From Fidelibacterota bacterium UBA2125 (GTDB lineage Bacteria > Fidelibacterota > Marinisomatia > Marinisomatales > S15-B10): a stretch of DNA of 33,742 nucleotides. The notes beneath the pieces are model-generated. The model worked only from the letters and a program-made list of their open reading frames with translations. It did not search any database and was not told where the DNA came from. The position numbers and the translations under genes are program-made. The stretch lies in contig DCXX01000146.1 in assembly GCA_002329125.1 (NCBI GenBank), positions 9,882 to 43,623 on the forward strand. Direction: 5' to 3'. Numbering within the stretch: position 1 is the first letter of the stretch; every line of letters begins with the position of its first letter. Of this stretch, positions 17,901 to 26,593 are shown piece after piece.

Positions 17901-18827
17901 TTAATGCTGAGTTTCGAGGAATCTCTCAGCATCAATAGCGGCCATACAACCAGTTCCGGCAGCTGTAATGGCTTGCCGGTAAATATGATCCTGTACATCG
18001 CCTGCTGCAAAAACACCGTCGGTGGAGGTATGTGAAGAACCGTTCCTAGTTATTAAATAACCTTTATCATCGGTCTCCAACTGATCTTCAAAAAGAGAAG
18101 TATTGGGAGAGTGACCGATAGCGAGAAAAACGCCATCACAGACAAAATCCCTATTCTCCCCGTTTATGGTGTCCTTTAGTGTTACACCGCTTACTCCATC
18201 TTCCACATTTCCATGAATCTCTTCAACAACGGCATTCCAAACAAATTCGATCTTTGGATTTTCTGTAGCACGGTCTCGCATAATCTTGGATGCTCTCAGT
18301 TCATCACGCCTGTGGATTACAGACACTTTACTGACAAATTTTGTCAGGAAAAGTGCCTCTTCCATGGCGGAGTCACCGCCTCCCACAACTACAGCATGTT
18401 TATCCTTAAAGAAAAAACCGTCACAAGTTGCACAGGCTGATACACCGTGCCCCATAAGCCTCGATTCAGAATCGATGCCTAGGAGCCGGGCGGATGCGCC
18501 GGTAGAAATGATGACCGATTCACTTTCAAAAAGATCGTCTCCTACCCATACCTTAAAAGGCTTACCTGAAAAATCGACTTTCGTCACTTCTTTGAAGTGG
18601 CATTGAGCGCCAAATCGGCAAGCCTGGTTTCGGAACAGATCCATCAATTCCGGCCCCATCACACCATCAGGAAAACCGGGATAGTTTTCCACGTCAGTTG
18701 TAATGGTCAATTGTCCACCGGGTTGACTGCCTTCAAAAACGACCGGCTTCAGATTTGCCCGAGCACAGTAAATGGCAGCCGTCAAACCGGCGGGACCAGA
18801 ACCAATGATAATAACCTTATGAGTCAC
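17901..18827 (-). CDS. trxB: Thioredoxin reductase
   Basis: This 308-residue FAD- and NADPH-dependent reductase keeps thioredoxin reduced. The FAD motif is IIIGSGPAGLTAAIY, followed by GGQLTITTDVENYPGF. The redox-active pair is SACATCDGFF, the NADPH-binding motif is VVGGGDSAMEEA, and GVFAAGDVQD is the C-terminal FAD contact. The start is GTG at 18827, overlapping the trxA stop by one base (TAGTG), so it is co-translated with its own substrate. Seventy-five bases without a gene separate it from the ABC ATPase. Confidence 0.97.
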   Translation of the reverse strand: MTHKVIIIGSGPAGLTAAIYCARANLKPVVFEGSQPGGQLTITTDVENYPGFPDGVMGPELMDLFRNQACRFGAQCHFKEVTKVDFSGKPFKVWVGDDLFESESVIISTGASARLLGIDSESRLMGHGVSACATCDGFFFKDKHAVVVGGGDSAMEEALFLTKFVSKVSVIHRRDELRASKIMRDRATENPKIEFVWNAVVEEIHGNVEDGVSGVTLKDTINGENRDFVCDGVFLAIGHSPNTSLFEDQLETDDKGYLITRNGSSHTSTDGVFAAGDVQDHIYRQAITAAGTGCMAAIDAERFLETQH

Positions 18828-19159
18828 TAATTCGTCAGAACTCTATCCAGTACTTCAGTAATGTTATTCTTTGGCACGGCACCTACAATCTGATCTGATA
18901 CCGCACCATCCTTAAAAATCAGAAGGCTGGGAATACTCCTAATACCGTACTGAGGTGGAATAACCGGATTGTTGTCAACATTCATCTTACCGACTTTAAT
19001 ACGACCTGCATATTCACTAGCTATTTCTTGAACTATAGGCCCGATCATTTTACAGGGTCCACACCACTCGGCCCAAAAATCAACCAATACAGGAGTATCC
19101 GCTGTTAACACATCAGATTCAAAACCATTATCAGTAAACTCAATAACATTCTCAGCCAT
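18827..19159 (-). CDS. trxA: Thioredoxin
   Basis: This is a typical 110-residue thioredoxin with the active site WAEWCGPCKM and the cis-proline segment IRSIPSLLIFKDG. It reduces protein disulfides in the cytoplasm and is recycled by TrxB, encoded immediately downstream. The start is placed at ATG 19159 rather than four codons upstream, because a GGAGGG sits 4 nt before it and MAENVIEFTD fits family N-termini. A plausible promoter lies 40 nt upstream, so trxA may head its own transcript with trxB, the ABC protein and genes beyond. Confidence 0.97.
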   Translation of the reverse strand: MAENVIEFTDNGFESDVLTADTPVLVDFWAEWCGPCKMIGPIVQEIASEYAGRIKVGKMNVDNNPVIPPQYGIRSIPSLLIFKDGAVSDQIVGAVPKNNITEVLDRVLTN

Positions 19160-19201
19160 TATGCCCTCCAATTTCTAAGTTAATCAGATTTTCAATAGTT
19201 G

Positions 19202-19229
19202 AATATACCTTTGACCTCTTAATCGACAA
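19202..19229 (-). promoter_or_regulatory. Candidate sigma-70-type promoter for trxA-trxB
   Basis: On the minus strand TTGTCG (19224-19229) and TATATT (19202-19207) are separated by 16 nt. The expected transcript start is about 35 nt before the trxA ATG, and the element lies in the 117-nt space after tyrS. Called by eye from the consensus only. Confidence 0.35.
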
Positions 19230-19276
19230 AACGAGGATGTAGGTGTTAAACGATAAAGGAAAGTAAGAGTTGAACT

Positions 19277-20491
19277 TCAGGCAGAAACACGGAGGAACCT
19301 GCGCTTTCCCACTTTGAGTACCACTGGCGATGAAACGTTGATATTTTCAGTAATATCTGAAACCTTTTCCCCGTCAACTGTAACAGCTCCTTGACCAATA
19401 AGGCGCCGTGCTTCCCGCTTGGACGGTACCAGCCCGGAGTCGCACATTATTGACAAGATTGTCACTTCCGCGGCTCCAGTACTCCATTCTTCCATTTTAT
19501 CAGGTACATCCGATTCGATAAAAATCCTGTCGAACTCCGCCTCTGCTTCAAGAGCTAATTCATCACTATGATAAAGGGAGACAATTTCACGGGCAAGTTG
19601 CCGCTTGAGATCGCGGGGATTCGTCTTCCCGTCAGACAGTTTTGTCTGAACATCTTTGAGCACAGTCGAATCAACATCTGTGGCAAACTCAAAGTAACGA
19701 ACAATCAGATCGTCCGGGATGGACATGGTTCGACCATATATTTCCGATGGTGGATCTGTTATACCAATATAATTATCATAGGACTTGGACATTTTCTGAA
19801 TACCGTCAGTCCCCTCAAGAAGAGGTGTTGTTATGACGACTTGCGACCCTTGACCATGATCTTTTTGCAAATCACGGCCCACCAAAAGATTGAATTTCTG
19901 ATCGGTACCTCCCAGTTCTACATCGGCATTCAGTTCCACGGAATCCATGGCTTGCGCCAAGGGATAAAGAAACTCGTGGATGGAGATAGGTGTTTCGCTC
20001 TTATATCTTTTTTCAAAATCGTCCCTCTCCAACATCCGTGCCACGGTGTAATGACTTGCCAGTTTGATGACGTCGTGGAAGTTCATGGCACCAAGCCAAT
20101 CTCCGTTGCGAACAATTTTCAGTGTCTTCAAATCAAGGATATGCTCAGCCTGGTGGACGTAAGTTTCCGCAAATTCATCAACCTGTTCGGGCGTTAGTTG
20201 CGGACGTGTTTTGTTTCGTCCAGAAGGGTCACCGATGAGAGCTGTGAAATCACCAATTACCAGCACGGACTGGTGTCCGATATCCTGAAAATGTCGAAGC
20301 TTACGCAACACAACCGCATGCCCAATGTGAAGGTCAGGACGGCTGGGATCACATCCCAGTTTTATTACAAGAGGGTCTCCGGTTTTCTCCGCGGTCTCAA
20401 ACTTTTTCACTAATTCATCTTCGGAAATAATCTCTTCCACTCCCCGGCGGATGAGATCCATCTGTTCATTGATTGGCGGAAATTTTGTCAT
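19277..20491 (-). CDS. tyrS: Tyrosyl-tRNA synthetase
   Basis: This 404-residue class I synthetase charges tRNA-Tyr. The first ATP signature is CDPSRPDLHIGHAV and the second is QKMSKSYDNYIG. LGGTDQKFN contacts tyrosine and ATP. A C-terminal S4 RNA-binding domain (VPSKREARRLIGQGAVTVDG) ends the protein. The sequence style fits the TyrZ-like bacterial subgroup. Its ATG overlaps the smpB stop by one base (TGATG), so the two are translationally coupled. Normal length and complete motifs. Confidence 0.97.
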   Translation of the reverse strand: MTKFPPINEQMDLIRRGVEEIISEDELVKKFETAEKTGDPLVIKLGCDPSRPDLHIGHAVVLRKLRHFQDIGHQSVLVIGDFTALIGDPSGRNKTRPQLTPEQVDEFAETYVHQAEHILDLKTLKIVRNGDWLGAMNFHDVIKLASHYTVARMLERDDFEKRYKSETPISIHEFLYPLAQAMDSVELNADVELGGTDQKFNLLVGRDLQKDHGQGSQVVITTPLLEGTDGIQKMSKSYDNYIGITDPPSEIYGRTMSIPDDLIVRYFEFATDVDSTVLKDVQTKLSDGKTNPRDLKRQLAREIVSLYHSDELALEAEAEFDRIFIESDVPDKMEEWSTGAAEVTILSIMCDSGLVPSKREARRLIGQGAVTVDGEKVSDITENINVSSPVVLKVGKRRFLRVSA

Positions 20492-20955
20492 CAGCTTCTT
20501 TTTCTCTCTTTCAGTTCACGATCCAGATCTCTGGCACGGTCGCGTTCGGCGATGGCTCTTTTCTTTTGATAAGTCTTTTTACTTTTTGCCAGCCCGATCT
20601 CAGTCTTAGCCCATCCATTCTTAAAATATATTCTCAGTGGAACGATTGTCATACCTTTTACATTCACCTGCCGAGCCAGCTTTCTGATTTCCTGTTTATG
20701 GAGCAACAGACGTCGGTCCCTGTATGGCTCATGACCCAAATAGCCTGTGTGTGAATAGGGTCCAATGTGCATTCCCACAAGATAAACTTCACTCCCCCGA
20801 ATTAGGGCATAACTATCCCGAAGGTTTGCTTTCCCTTCACGAAGACTCTTTACCTCAGAACCAACCAGCTCCATACCTGCCTCAAACTTCTCAAGTATTT
20901 CATAGTTGTGAAATGCCTTCTTGTTTTTAGTAACGGCTGTGAATTCATCTGGCAT
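20491..20955 (-). CDS. smpB: SsrA-binding protein SmpB
   Basis: This protein of about 154 residues binds tmRNA and delivers it to stalled ribosomes for trans-translation. The family core is clear: NKKAFHNYEILEKFEAGMEL, GSEVKSLREGKANLRDSY, the central EVYLVGMHIGPY, and the basic C-terminal tail KSKKTYQKKRAIAERDRARD. The frame is open to a TTG at 20967. I prefer the ATG at 20955, though neither has a clear Shine-Dalgarno. The tmRNA gene itself is not in the window. Coupled to tyrS downstream. Confidence 0.96.
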   Translation of the reverse strand: MPDEFTAVTKNKKAFHNYEILEKFEAGMELVGSEVKSLREGKANLRDSYALIRGSEVYLVGMHIGPYSHTGYLGHEPYRDRRLLLHKQEIRKLARQVNVKGMTIVPLRIYFKNGWAKTEIGLAKSKKTYQKKRAIAERDRARDLDRELKERKRS

Positions 20956-21009
20956 GCTGTGTGGCAAACAAATTTAGATTTCTCTCCCAGCAGAGTACAA
21001 GGTTTATCC

Positions 21010-21038
21010 TTGAACGGTGAGGAGCAACAACCTAATTT
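21010..21038 (+). promoter_or_regulatory. Candidate promoter of the tRNA-Leu gene
   Basis: TTGAAC (21010-21015) and TAATTT (21033-21038) are separated by 17 nt. The predicted start lies about 10 nt before the tRNA 5' end. The element sits in the gap between the divergent smpB and the tRNA. Consensus match by eye only. Confidence 0.42.
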
Positions 21039-21054
21039 CGTGGCGCTTTTTGAA

Positions 21055-21138
21055 GCCCGGATGGCGGAACTGGTAGACGCGCATGGTTCAGGACCATGTT
21101 CTCGCAAGAGAGTGCAGGTTCAATTCCTGTTCCGGGCA
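21055..21138 (+). tRNA. tRNA-Leu (anticodon CAG)
   Basis: A full cloverleaf can be drawn. The acceptor stem is GCCCGGA (21055-21061) with TCCGGGC (21131-21137), followed by discriminator A at 21138. The anticodon stem CATGG/CCATG (21082-21098) holds loop TTCAGGA with anticodon CAG at 21089-21091, reading CUG leucine codons. A long variable arm typical of class II tRNAs follows, then T-loop TTCAATT closed by GCAGG/CCTGT. The CCA end is not encoded. It is the only plus-strand gene in the first 23 kb. Confidence 0.96.
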
Positions 21139-21171
21139 CTTTTCACCCCAGAAAATTAATAAAAACCTAAT

Positions 21172-22815
21172 TTAATCCCTTACAAGGTCCAGTGGTTTAC
21201 CGTCCACATTTTCTGGAATTTCAAGATTCAGTAATCTGCCAATGGTTGGAGCAAAATCAACAGTCCTGACTTTATCTTTTACATAAGTTGGTTTCAGATT
21301 GTAACCTGCAAATACCATAGGTACATGTCTATCCCACTTGTAGGGGGAACCATGGCTAGCACCGGAGGAAGTTTTCGATATCCAATGAGGTTTTGGTATT
21401 ACATGAAGATCTCCACTCTTATTTGGATGAAAACTATTTTTGTAGAGGCGTTCCATTTCAGTCAAATTATTTCCCGATTCCAACTTTGAACGAACAATAA
21501 CACCGTTCACCCAATCCAGTTTCTCGACATAGGGAATGACAACGGAATCAATATCCTCGCGTGACAATCCTTTCGCTGTCATTAGATAATGACTATAAAA
21601 GATAGCTCCAGCTGAAAAAGCTTCTATGTAGCTACCCATTCCGAATTCCCGGGATAATTCATTATTTAATTTTAGTAAATCTCTTCTCTTGTTACTTCCG
21701 TAGCGTCCCCCTCCAAGACCAAGTTCCTTGGCGTATTCAGGAAGATAGCCTGAACCGTGATCTGAAGTAAACGCCACAATAACATGTTCCATTCCAATAA
21801 TTCCATCTAAAAAATAAAAAAAATCCTCCAGGTAGGCGTCCAACACCAGAAACATTTCCATGACCTCCTGACTATGAGGACCAAAGCTATGCCCTACAGC
21901 ATCACTCATGGAGAGACCTATGTTCAGTAAATCAGTTGAATTATCTTCACCTAAGGATTCTTTATCAACAATAACTTTTGCTAAATCAAGTAATACTTCG
22001 TCTAAATATGGGAAATTCCATAAATCTTCGTAAGTGGGCCCTTTTCCTTTATCGGACTTCTGTAAAGTGTGTGGAAAAGTTCTTCCATTAAATTTCTTTA
22101 ACATTTCCTCTCCAGGATAATCGTCTTTACGGCAACGCTTATCGTACTGTGACAAGTCCTTAATTGAACGTTTCCACTCAGTACCAAAATATTTGTCAAG
22201 AGGCTTAGACCGGTTAAATTTTTTCAACCATCTGGGATAGCGCTTCATGTAATAATCAGTAGTTATGTATTGCCCCGTTCTATTATCCAACCAGAAAACA
22301 CCGTTAGGCTTTTTACCTCCCATAAAAATAGCAGATCTGTCTTTAGAAGAAATTGAATAAACTTTTGAGTCGGGGGTTTTATGTTTGATCCAGTCGCCCA
22401 AAGCGGTAGCATTAATATTTCTATAACTATTATTCTGATAATCCGTCAAAATGCCCTCAGTTTCATTATCTTGAACGCAATAAACGTACGACCCCGTTTC
22501 CCGATCATACCAATCGTTGGATAAAATACCAACAGGGCCAGGGTACCGGCCGGATCCTATTGAAAAATGACCAGGTCCCGTGACAGAGACAGCATGATCG
22601 TGGAAAGCTTCAGAGAAATAAACTCCATCCTCCAACAGGAATTTTAAACCCCCCGTGAATAAATCACCGAAACGATCAAAAAAATCCTCTCTCATTTGAT
22701 CAACCGAAATAACAACAACGAGCTTCGGTTGAGAGTTGGGTGCGGCAATCAAAAGCCTGCTGAATAATTGAATGAATAGTATGGCCTGCACGATAATATT
22801 TGACTTGGTTACCAT
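21172..22815 (-). CDS. PafA-type secreted alkaline phosphatase
   Basis: About 547 residues with an N-terminal signal sequence (SNIIVQAILFIQLFSRLLIA). Alkaline phosphatase superfamily metal ligands are present: Asp39 in ISVDQMRED, nucleophile Thr79 in SVTGPGHFSIGSG, SDAVGHSFGPHS, FTSDHGSGYLPE and SGASHGSP. Asn100 (LSNDWYD) and the Lys-Arg pair in SSKDRSAI (158-160) match the residues that make PafA a phosphomonoesterase, as does YYMKRYPRWLKKFN. It should release phosphate from organic phosphates outside the cytoplasm. The start is set at ATG 22815. The open frame reaches a TTG at 22842, but that would extend the signal peptide and has a badly spaced ribosome binding site. Transcribed divergently from the SDR gene. 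Confidence 0.9.
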   Translation of the reverse strand: MVTKSNIIVQAILFIQLFSRLLIAAPNSQPKLVVVISVDQMREDFFDRFGDLFTGGLKFLLEDGVYFSEAFHDHAVSVTGPGHFSIGSGRYPGPVGILSNDWYDRETGSYVYCVQDNETEGILTDYQNNSYRNINATALGDWIKHKTPDSKVYSISSKDRSAIFMGGKKPNGVFWLDNRTGQYITTDYYMKRYPRWLKKFNRSKPLDKYFGTEWKRSIKDLSQYDKRCRKDDYPGEEMLKKFNGRTFPHTLQKSDKGKGPTYEDLWNFPYLDEVLLDLAKVIVDKESLGEDNSTDLLNIGLSMSDAVGHSFGPHSQEVMEMFLVLDAYLEDFFYFLDGIIGMEHVIVAFTSDHGSGYLPEYAKELGLGGGRYGSNKRRDLLKLNNELSREFGMGSYIEAFSAGAIFYSHYLMTAKGLSREDIDSVVIPYVEKLDWVNGVIVRSKLESGNNLTEMERLYKNSFHPNKSGDLHVIPKPHWISKTSSGASHGSPYKWDRHVPMVFAGYNLKPTYVKDKVRTVDFAPTIGRLLNLEIPENVDGKPLDLVRD

Positions 22816-23062
22816 TAGAGGAGGTGAATATATAGCAGGCAACCCTCAACTACGAATGAGAAAAGAGCTAGTCTGACTCTTTCCTCTTTCCGCCATGAAA
22901 CGGTGACTGTATATTTTCTTACGGTTACTTCTAAATCTGTGAGAGGCCATACTGAAATTGTGATTGCAGGACAATTAAGATCTTTTCATAAAATTCTTCA
23001 AGATAGCTTTACCAAGAATTTCTAATTAACATCTAAACTAAGAAAAAATACGGAGCAAAATT
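22816..23062. promoter_or_regulatory. Divergent intergenic region between alkaline phosphatase and SDR genes
   Basis: About 247 nt without a gene must hold promoters for both directions. On the minus strand an extended -10-like TGC-TATATA (22829-22837) lies so close to the phosphatase ATG that the leader would be only a few bases. On the plus strand TTGCAG, 17 nt, CATAAA is a weak candidate. GGAG sits 8 nt before the SDR ATG. No convincing Pho box repeat was seen. Confidence 0.35.
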
Positions 23063-23842
23063 ATGAACATCGAACTGACAGGTCGAAAAGCTATTATATG
23101 CGGCAGTACTCAGGGAATGGGCCGTGCCGCTGCCAAAGAAATGGCCTCTATGGGTGCTACCGTAACGCTAGTGGCAAGAAACGAAGAGTCTTTGACAATA
23201 GTACGTGATTCACTGGGCGACGGAGATCATCAAGCTGTCTGTGCCGATTTTGGTGAGCCTACTATTTTGGAAGAGCGAATCAATGCCCATATGGAAAGAC
23301 ACGGCCCATTCCACATATTGGTGAACAATACTGGTGGTCCACCCCCAGGTAAAATCGCCGATGCCACCAGTAACGATTTTTTGGAAGCTTTTTCCAAACA
23401 TCTCCTTTGCAACCAAATAATGGTCAAGGCAGTGCTTCCCGGAATGAAGTCGGAAGAATACGGTAGGATCATTAATATCATATCAACTTCTGTAAAACAG
23501 CCTATTGTAAACCTGGGTGTTTCCAACACCACTCGAGGCGCCGTGGCCAGCTGGGCTAAGACACTTTCAAGGGAAGTAGCGCCGTTTGGAATTACCGTAA
23601 ATAATATTCTTCCCGGGACTACAAATACGGCAAGGCTTCATTCACTCTTTGCCAACATAGCATCGAAACAGGGTATGAAACCGAAAGATATTGAAGAAGA
23701 GTGGCGAAGCGAAATTCCTGCAGGTCGAATTGCTGAACCGGAAGAGATCGCCTATGCCATTGCTTTCCTTGCTTCTCCTGCTGCATCATACATCAACGGT
23801 ATCAACCTTCCTGTTGATGGAGGACGGTTGATGAGTCTTTAA
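23063..23842 (+). CDS. Short-chain dehydrogenase/reductase-like protein lacking the catalytic Tyr and Lys
   Basis: This 259-residue SDR-fold protein resembles beta-ketoacyl-ACP reductases. The nucleotide motif is CGSTQGMGRAAA (glycines 14, 18, 20), and NNTGGPPPG takes the place of NNAG. IINIISTSV provides the usual serine strand. The active-site YxxxK is replaced by Ser154-Asn-Thr-Thr-Arg158. This matches a known BKR-like subgroup that lacks the canonical catalytic residues, so it may be a reductase with a different mechanism or a non-catalytic binder. The C-terminus NGINLPVDGGRLMSL is normal. ATG at 23063 has a good GGAG. It leads a rightward pair with kynureninase, 53 nt apart. Confidence 0.9.
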   Translation: MNIELTGRKAIICGSTQGMGRAAAKEMASMGATVTLVARNEESLTIVRDSLGDGDHQAVCADFGEPTILEERINAHMERHGPFHILVNNTGGPPPGKIADATSNDFLEAFSKHLLCNQIMVKAVLPGMKSEEYGRIINIISTSVKQPIVNLGVSNTTRGAVASWAKTLSREVAPFGITVNNILPGTTNTARLHSLFANIASKQGMKPKDIEEEWRSEIPAGRIAEPEEIAYAIAFLASPAASYINGINLPVDGGRLMSL

Positions 23843-23895
23843 AGACCGTGCATTAATTAACTAAGCAAATTCAGTAAATAAAATGCTTACCCTTT

Positions 23896-25164
23896 ATGAT
23901 GATTGACAACAATTTTGAAGAAAATTCCGCCTTAGAAATGGATACATCCGATGGACTCCTAAAATATCGTGAAATGTTTCACATACCAAAAATTGCCAAC
24001 GGTGAATACTCTATATATTTGGTTGGAAACTCCTTGGGTTTACAGCCAATAAATACAATTCAATATATTCAGCAGGAGATAAAGACATGGAAAATTCTGG
24101 GTGTGAATGGACACCATGAGGGTGAACGACCTTGGGGTTCCTATGAATCAACAATTAATAATAAAATGGCATCTCTTGCTGGTTCGAAAGTGGATGAAGT
24201 AGTTACAATGAACTCACTTACTGTTAATCTTCATCTTCTTATGGTCTCATTCTATCGTCCCACCCAAGAGCGCTACAAAATCATGATGGAAGCGAAGGCA
24301 TTTCCGTCAGACCAATACGCTGTAGCCTCCCAACTTAAATTCCACGGTTATCAGCCGGAGGAAGGAATTGTCGAAATTGAGCCAAGGGAAGGTGAAACAA
24401 CTATACGCACTGAAGATATTTTGAAAACGATTGAAAAAGAAGGCAAATCCATTGCACTCATTCTCATAGGCGGCATCAACTACTACTCAGGGCAGCTTTT
24501 CGACATGAAAGAGATCACTCGCGCCGGCCATGTTCAGGGGTGTGTGGTTGGATTTGACCTGGCCCATGCAATAGGAAACGTACCCCTGAAACTTCACGAC
24601 TGGGATGTGGATTTCGCAGCATGGTGCAATTACAAGTACATCAATGCTGGTCCAGGTAGTGTAGCATCTGTATTTGTCCATAATAGACAAGGGAGAAATG
24701 AAGACCTTCCCCGATTCGCCGGTTGGTGGGGACATAATAAAGAAACGCGATTTGAAATGCCTTCGAAGTTCGACCCCATTCCAGGTGCTGAAGGGTGGCA
24801 GATCAGCAACCTCAATATCCTCTCAGCCGCACCGCTCTTACCTTCTCTGGATCTTTTCCAGGAAGTGGGTATGGATGCTTTAAGAGAAAAAAGTGTGAAA
24901 TTGACTGGCTATTTGGAGTATCTCTTAAATCAACTCAATTCTGAAGCATTCACTATCATCACCCCAAGCGACCCTGAACAGAGGGGGTGTCAGCTTTCCA
25001 TCAGGTTCACGAGCGGTGGAAAAACTATCCATGAGCGATTGACGGGAAAAAATGTGATGTGTGATTATCGAGAACCAGGCGTAATACGTGTAGCACCTGC
25101 TCCATTCTACAATTCATTTGACGATGTTTACAGATTTGTTGAAATCCTGAAAGAGATAGTTTGA
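23896..25164 (+). CDS. kynU: Kynureninase
   Basis: This 422-residue PLP-dependent hydrolase cleaves kynurenine or 3-hydroxykynurenine to (hydroxy)anthranilate and alanine. Family hallmarks are YLVGNSLGLQP, GHHEGERPWGSYE, GFDLAHAIGNVPLKLHDWDV and the PLP lysine Lys247 in WCNYKYINAGPGS. They are followed by FAGWWGHNKETRFEM and the C-terminal CDYREPGVIRVAPAPFYN. No tryptophan or kynurenine dioxygenase, formamidase, monooxygenase or hydroxyanthranilate dioxygenase is in the window, so the rest of a catabolic or NAD pathway must lie elsewhere. ATG at 23896 is followed by a second ATG, and the Shine-Dalgarno is weak. Convergent with the ferredoxin gene. Confidence 0.96.
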   Translation: MMIDNNFEENSALEMDTSDGLLKYREMFHIPKIANGEYSIYLVGNSLGLQPINTIQYIQQEIKTWKILGVNGHHEGERPWGSYESTINNKMASLAGSKVDEVVTMNSLTVNLHLLMVSFYRPTQERYKIMMEAKAFPSDQYAVASQLKFHGYQPEEGIVEIEPREGETTIRTEDILKTIEKEGKSIALILIGGINYYSGQLFDMKEITRAGHVQGCVVGFDLAHAIGNVPLKLHDWDVDFAAWCNYKYINAGPGSVASVFVHNRQGRNEDLPRFAGWWGHNKETRFEMPSKFDPIPGAEGWQISNLNILSAAPLLPSLDLFQEVGMDALREKSVKLTGYLEYLLNQLNSEAFTIITPSDPEQRGCQLSIRFTSGGKTIHERLTGKNVMCDYREPGVIRVAPAPFYNSFDDVYRFVEILKEIV

Positions 25165-25189
25165 TTCGACGGGGCATTTTTTGTAATCC

Positions 25190-25537
25190 TTAGACATTCC
25201 TTAATTTATCCAGATCATCCCAGGTTCTCTGAGTCGACAGAAGCCGCTCTACCGACTTATTATTTAGTATCGACTTTTCAAATATTTCGGGCACATCTTC
25301 TACAGTGACACCCGTATACCACAGTCCTCCGGGATAAATCACCACAGCAGGACCCACTTCACAGGCGTCAAGGCAGCCGGACTTGTTCGATCGAACTTTT
25401 CCATTTAAACCGTGCTCATTGATCAGCTTGACAAATTCGTAACGAATATCACTTCCTCCACCTGAGGCACAGCACCCTTTGGGACTGTCCTGTGACCGTT
25501 CGTTTGTACAGACAAAGATCTGTTTCCTGTATCGCAT
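25190..25537 (-). CDS. Thioredoxin-like [2Fe-2S] ferredoxin
   Basis: This 115-residue protein matches the (2Fe-2S) ferredoxins with a thioredoxin fold (Shethna-type, related to NuoE/HoxE). It opens with IFVCTNERSQDSPKGCC and later has SGCLDACEVGPAVVIYPGG. The four cluster ligands are Cys10, Cys22 or Cys23, Cys55 and Cys59. VWYTGV-like LWYTGVTVEDVPEIFE completes the family pattern. It carries electrons in the cytoplasm, and its partner is unknown. It is the last gene of the leftward folB operon, just after a zinc-type oxidoreductase (30 nt), and it ends 25 nt from the convergent kynU stop. Confidence 0.92.
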   Translation of the reverse strand: MRYRKQIFVCTNERSQDSPKGCCASGGGSDIRYEFVKLINEHGLNGKVRSNKSGCLDACEVGPAVVIYPGGLWYTGVTVEDVPEIFEKSILNNKSVERLLSTQRTWDDLDKLRNV

Positions 25538-25567
25538 GGAAGGCCTATTGTGTTAAAGATATAACGT

Positions 25568-26593
25568 TTAATCCGGCAGAAGCACCACTTTCCCGAACTG
25601 TTTCCCTTCTTCGATGTAGCGATGAGCTTCAGCAGCCTCTGACATGGGAAAAGTTCGATCGAGAACGGGTTTCAGAACTCCCTTTTCAAGAAAATCCAGC
25701 AGTTCAGTAAACGCCGCCGCATCACCCATGGTGGAACCCATAATGGTCTGTTGTTTGTGAAACAGATGCCTGATCTCAATACCTGCTTTGGGTCCGGTGG
25801 TTGCTCCGCATGTCACAAGTCGGCCACCGTGTGCCAGTGACCGCATACTTGATGGCCAGGTCACTTCACCCACATGTTCGAAAACAATATCTGCACCCCA
25901 CCCTTTCGTAAATTCACGAATACGCTCATGAATCTTTTCATTGTAGTGATTTATAGTCAAATCTGCACCAAGATCTTGGGCATGCTGAAGTTTATCTTCG
26001 TTCCCCGCTGTGGCCATGACGGTGCATCCAAAATGCTTGGCGATCTGAATAGCAGCGCTGCCTACACCTGAACCGGCACCGAGAACGAGAACATTCTCCC
26101 CTTCCTCAATTTTCGCTCTTCGAACCAACATAGTATAGGCGGTAAGAAAAACCAGCGGAAAAGCTGCAGCTTCTTCAAACGAAACGGCGGCAGGCTTTCG
26201 TCCGAGATTTTCGGGCTTGATGGCAACAAAGTGGCACTGGGTACCGTCTCCCGCTTCACCAATAATTCCAAATTTGACACACAAGTTTTCTTTCTCCCGC
26301 TTACAGAATTTGCATTTGCCACAATAGACACCGGGTTGGACCATTACCTCATCACCGGAATTCCAGCCGGTGACTTCAGAACCAACTTCGGCAATGACGC
26401 CTGACGCGTCACTACCCATAATGAGGGGCAGCTCAATACCTGGGAAACCCTTTCGAACCCAGAGGTCAAGGTGATTGATGGAAGCAGCCTTTACTTCCAG
26501 TAATACTTTGTCTGGGGAACATGATGGTGTTTCCATCTCATCCCATGTCAGCACTTCTGGACCGCCGTGTTCGTGGATCCGAACCGCTTTCAT
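25568..26593 (-). CDS. Medium-chain zinc-type alcohol dehydrogenase/quinone oxidoreductase-like protein
   Basis: This 341-residue MDR-family protein has an N-terminal GroES-like fold (MKAVRIHEHGGPEVL, INHLDLWVRKG) and a Rossmann domain with VLGAGSGVGSAAIQIAK. A structural zinc site is complete: Cys91, Cys94, Cys97 and Cys105 (CGKCKFCKREKENLC). The classical catalytic-zinc Cys and His-Glu are replaced by Asn-His-x-Asp and GSD, as in the quinone-oxidoreductase-like subgroup. VTCGATTGPKAGIEIRHLF and SEAAEAHRYIEEGKQFGK are usual for this group. Substrate unknown, NAD(P)H expected. Its ATG overlaps the DoxX stop (ATGA). Confidence 0.92.
   Translation of the reverse strand: MKAVRIHEHGGPEVLTWDEMETPSCSPDKVLLEVKAASINHLDLWVRKGFPGIELPLIMGSDASGVIAEVGSEVTGWNSGDEVMVQPGVYCGKCKFCKREKENLCVKFGIIGEAGDGTQCHFVAIKPENLGRKPAAVSFEEAAAFPLVFLTAYTMLVRRAKIEEGENVLVLGAGSGVGSAAIQIAKHFGCTVMATAGNEDKLQHAQDLGADLTINHYNEKIHERIREFTKGWGADIVFEHVGEVTWPSSMRSLAHGGRLVTCGATTGPKAGIEIRHLFHKQQTIMGSTMGDAAAFTELLDFLEKGVLKPVLDRTFPMSEAAEAHRYIEEGKQFGKVVLLPD

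Noticed and set aside
21055..21138. tRNA-Leu as an integration site of a mobile element
   Set aside because: No integrase, no repeat of the tRNA 3' end and no foreign-looking cargo were seen nearby.
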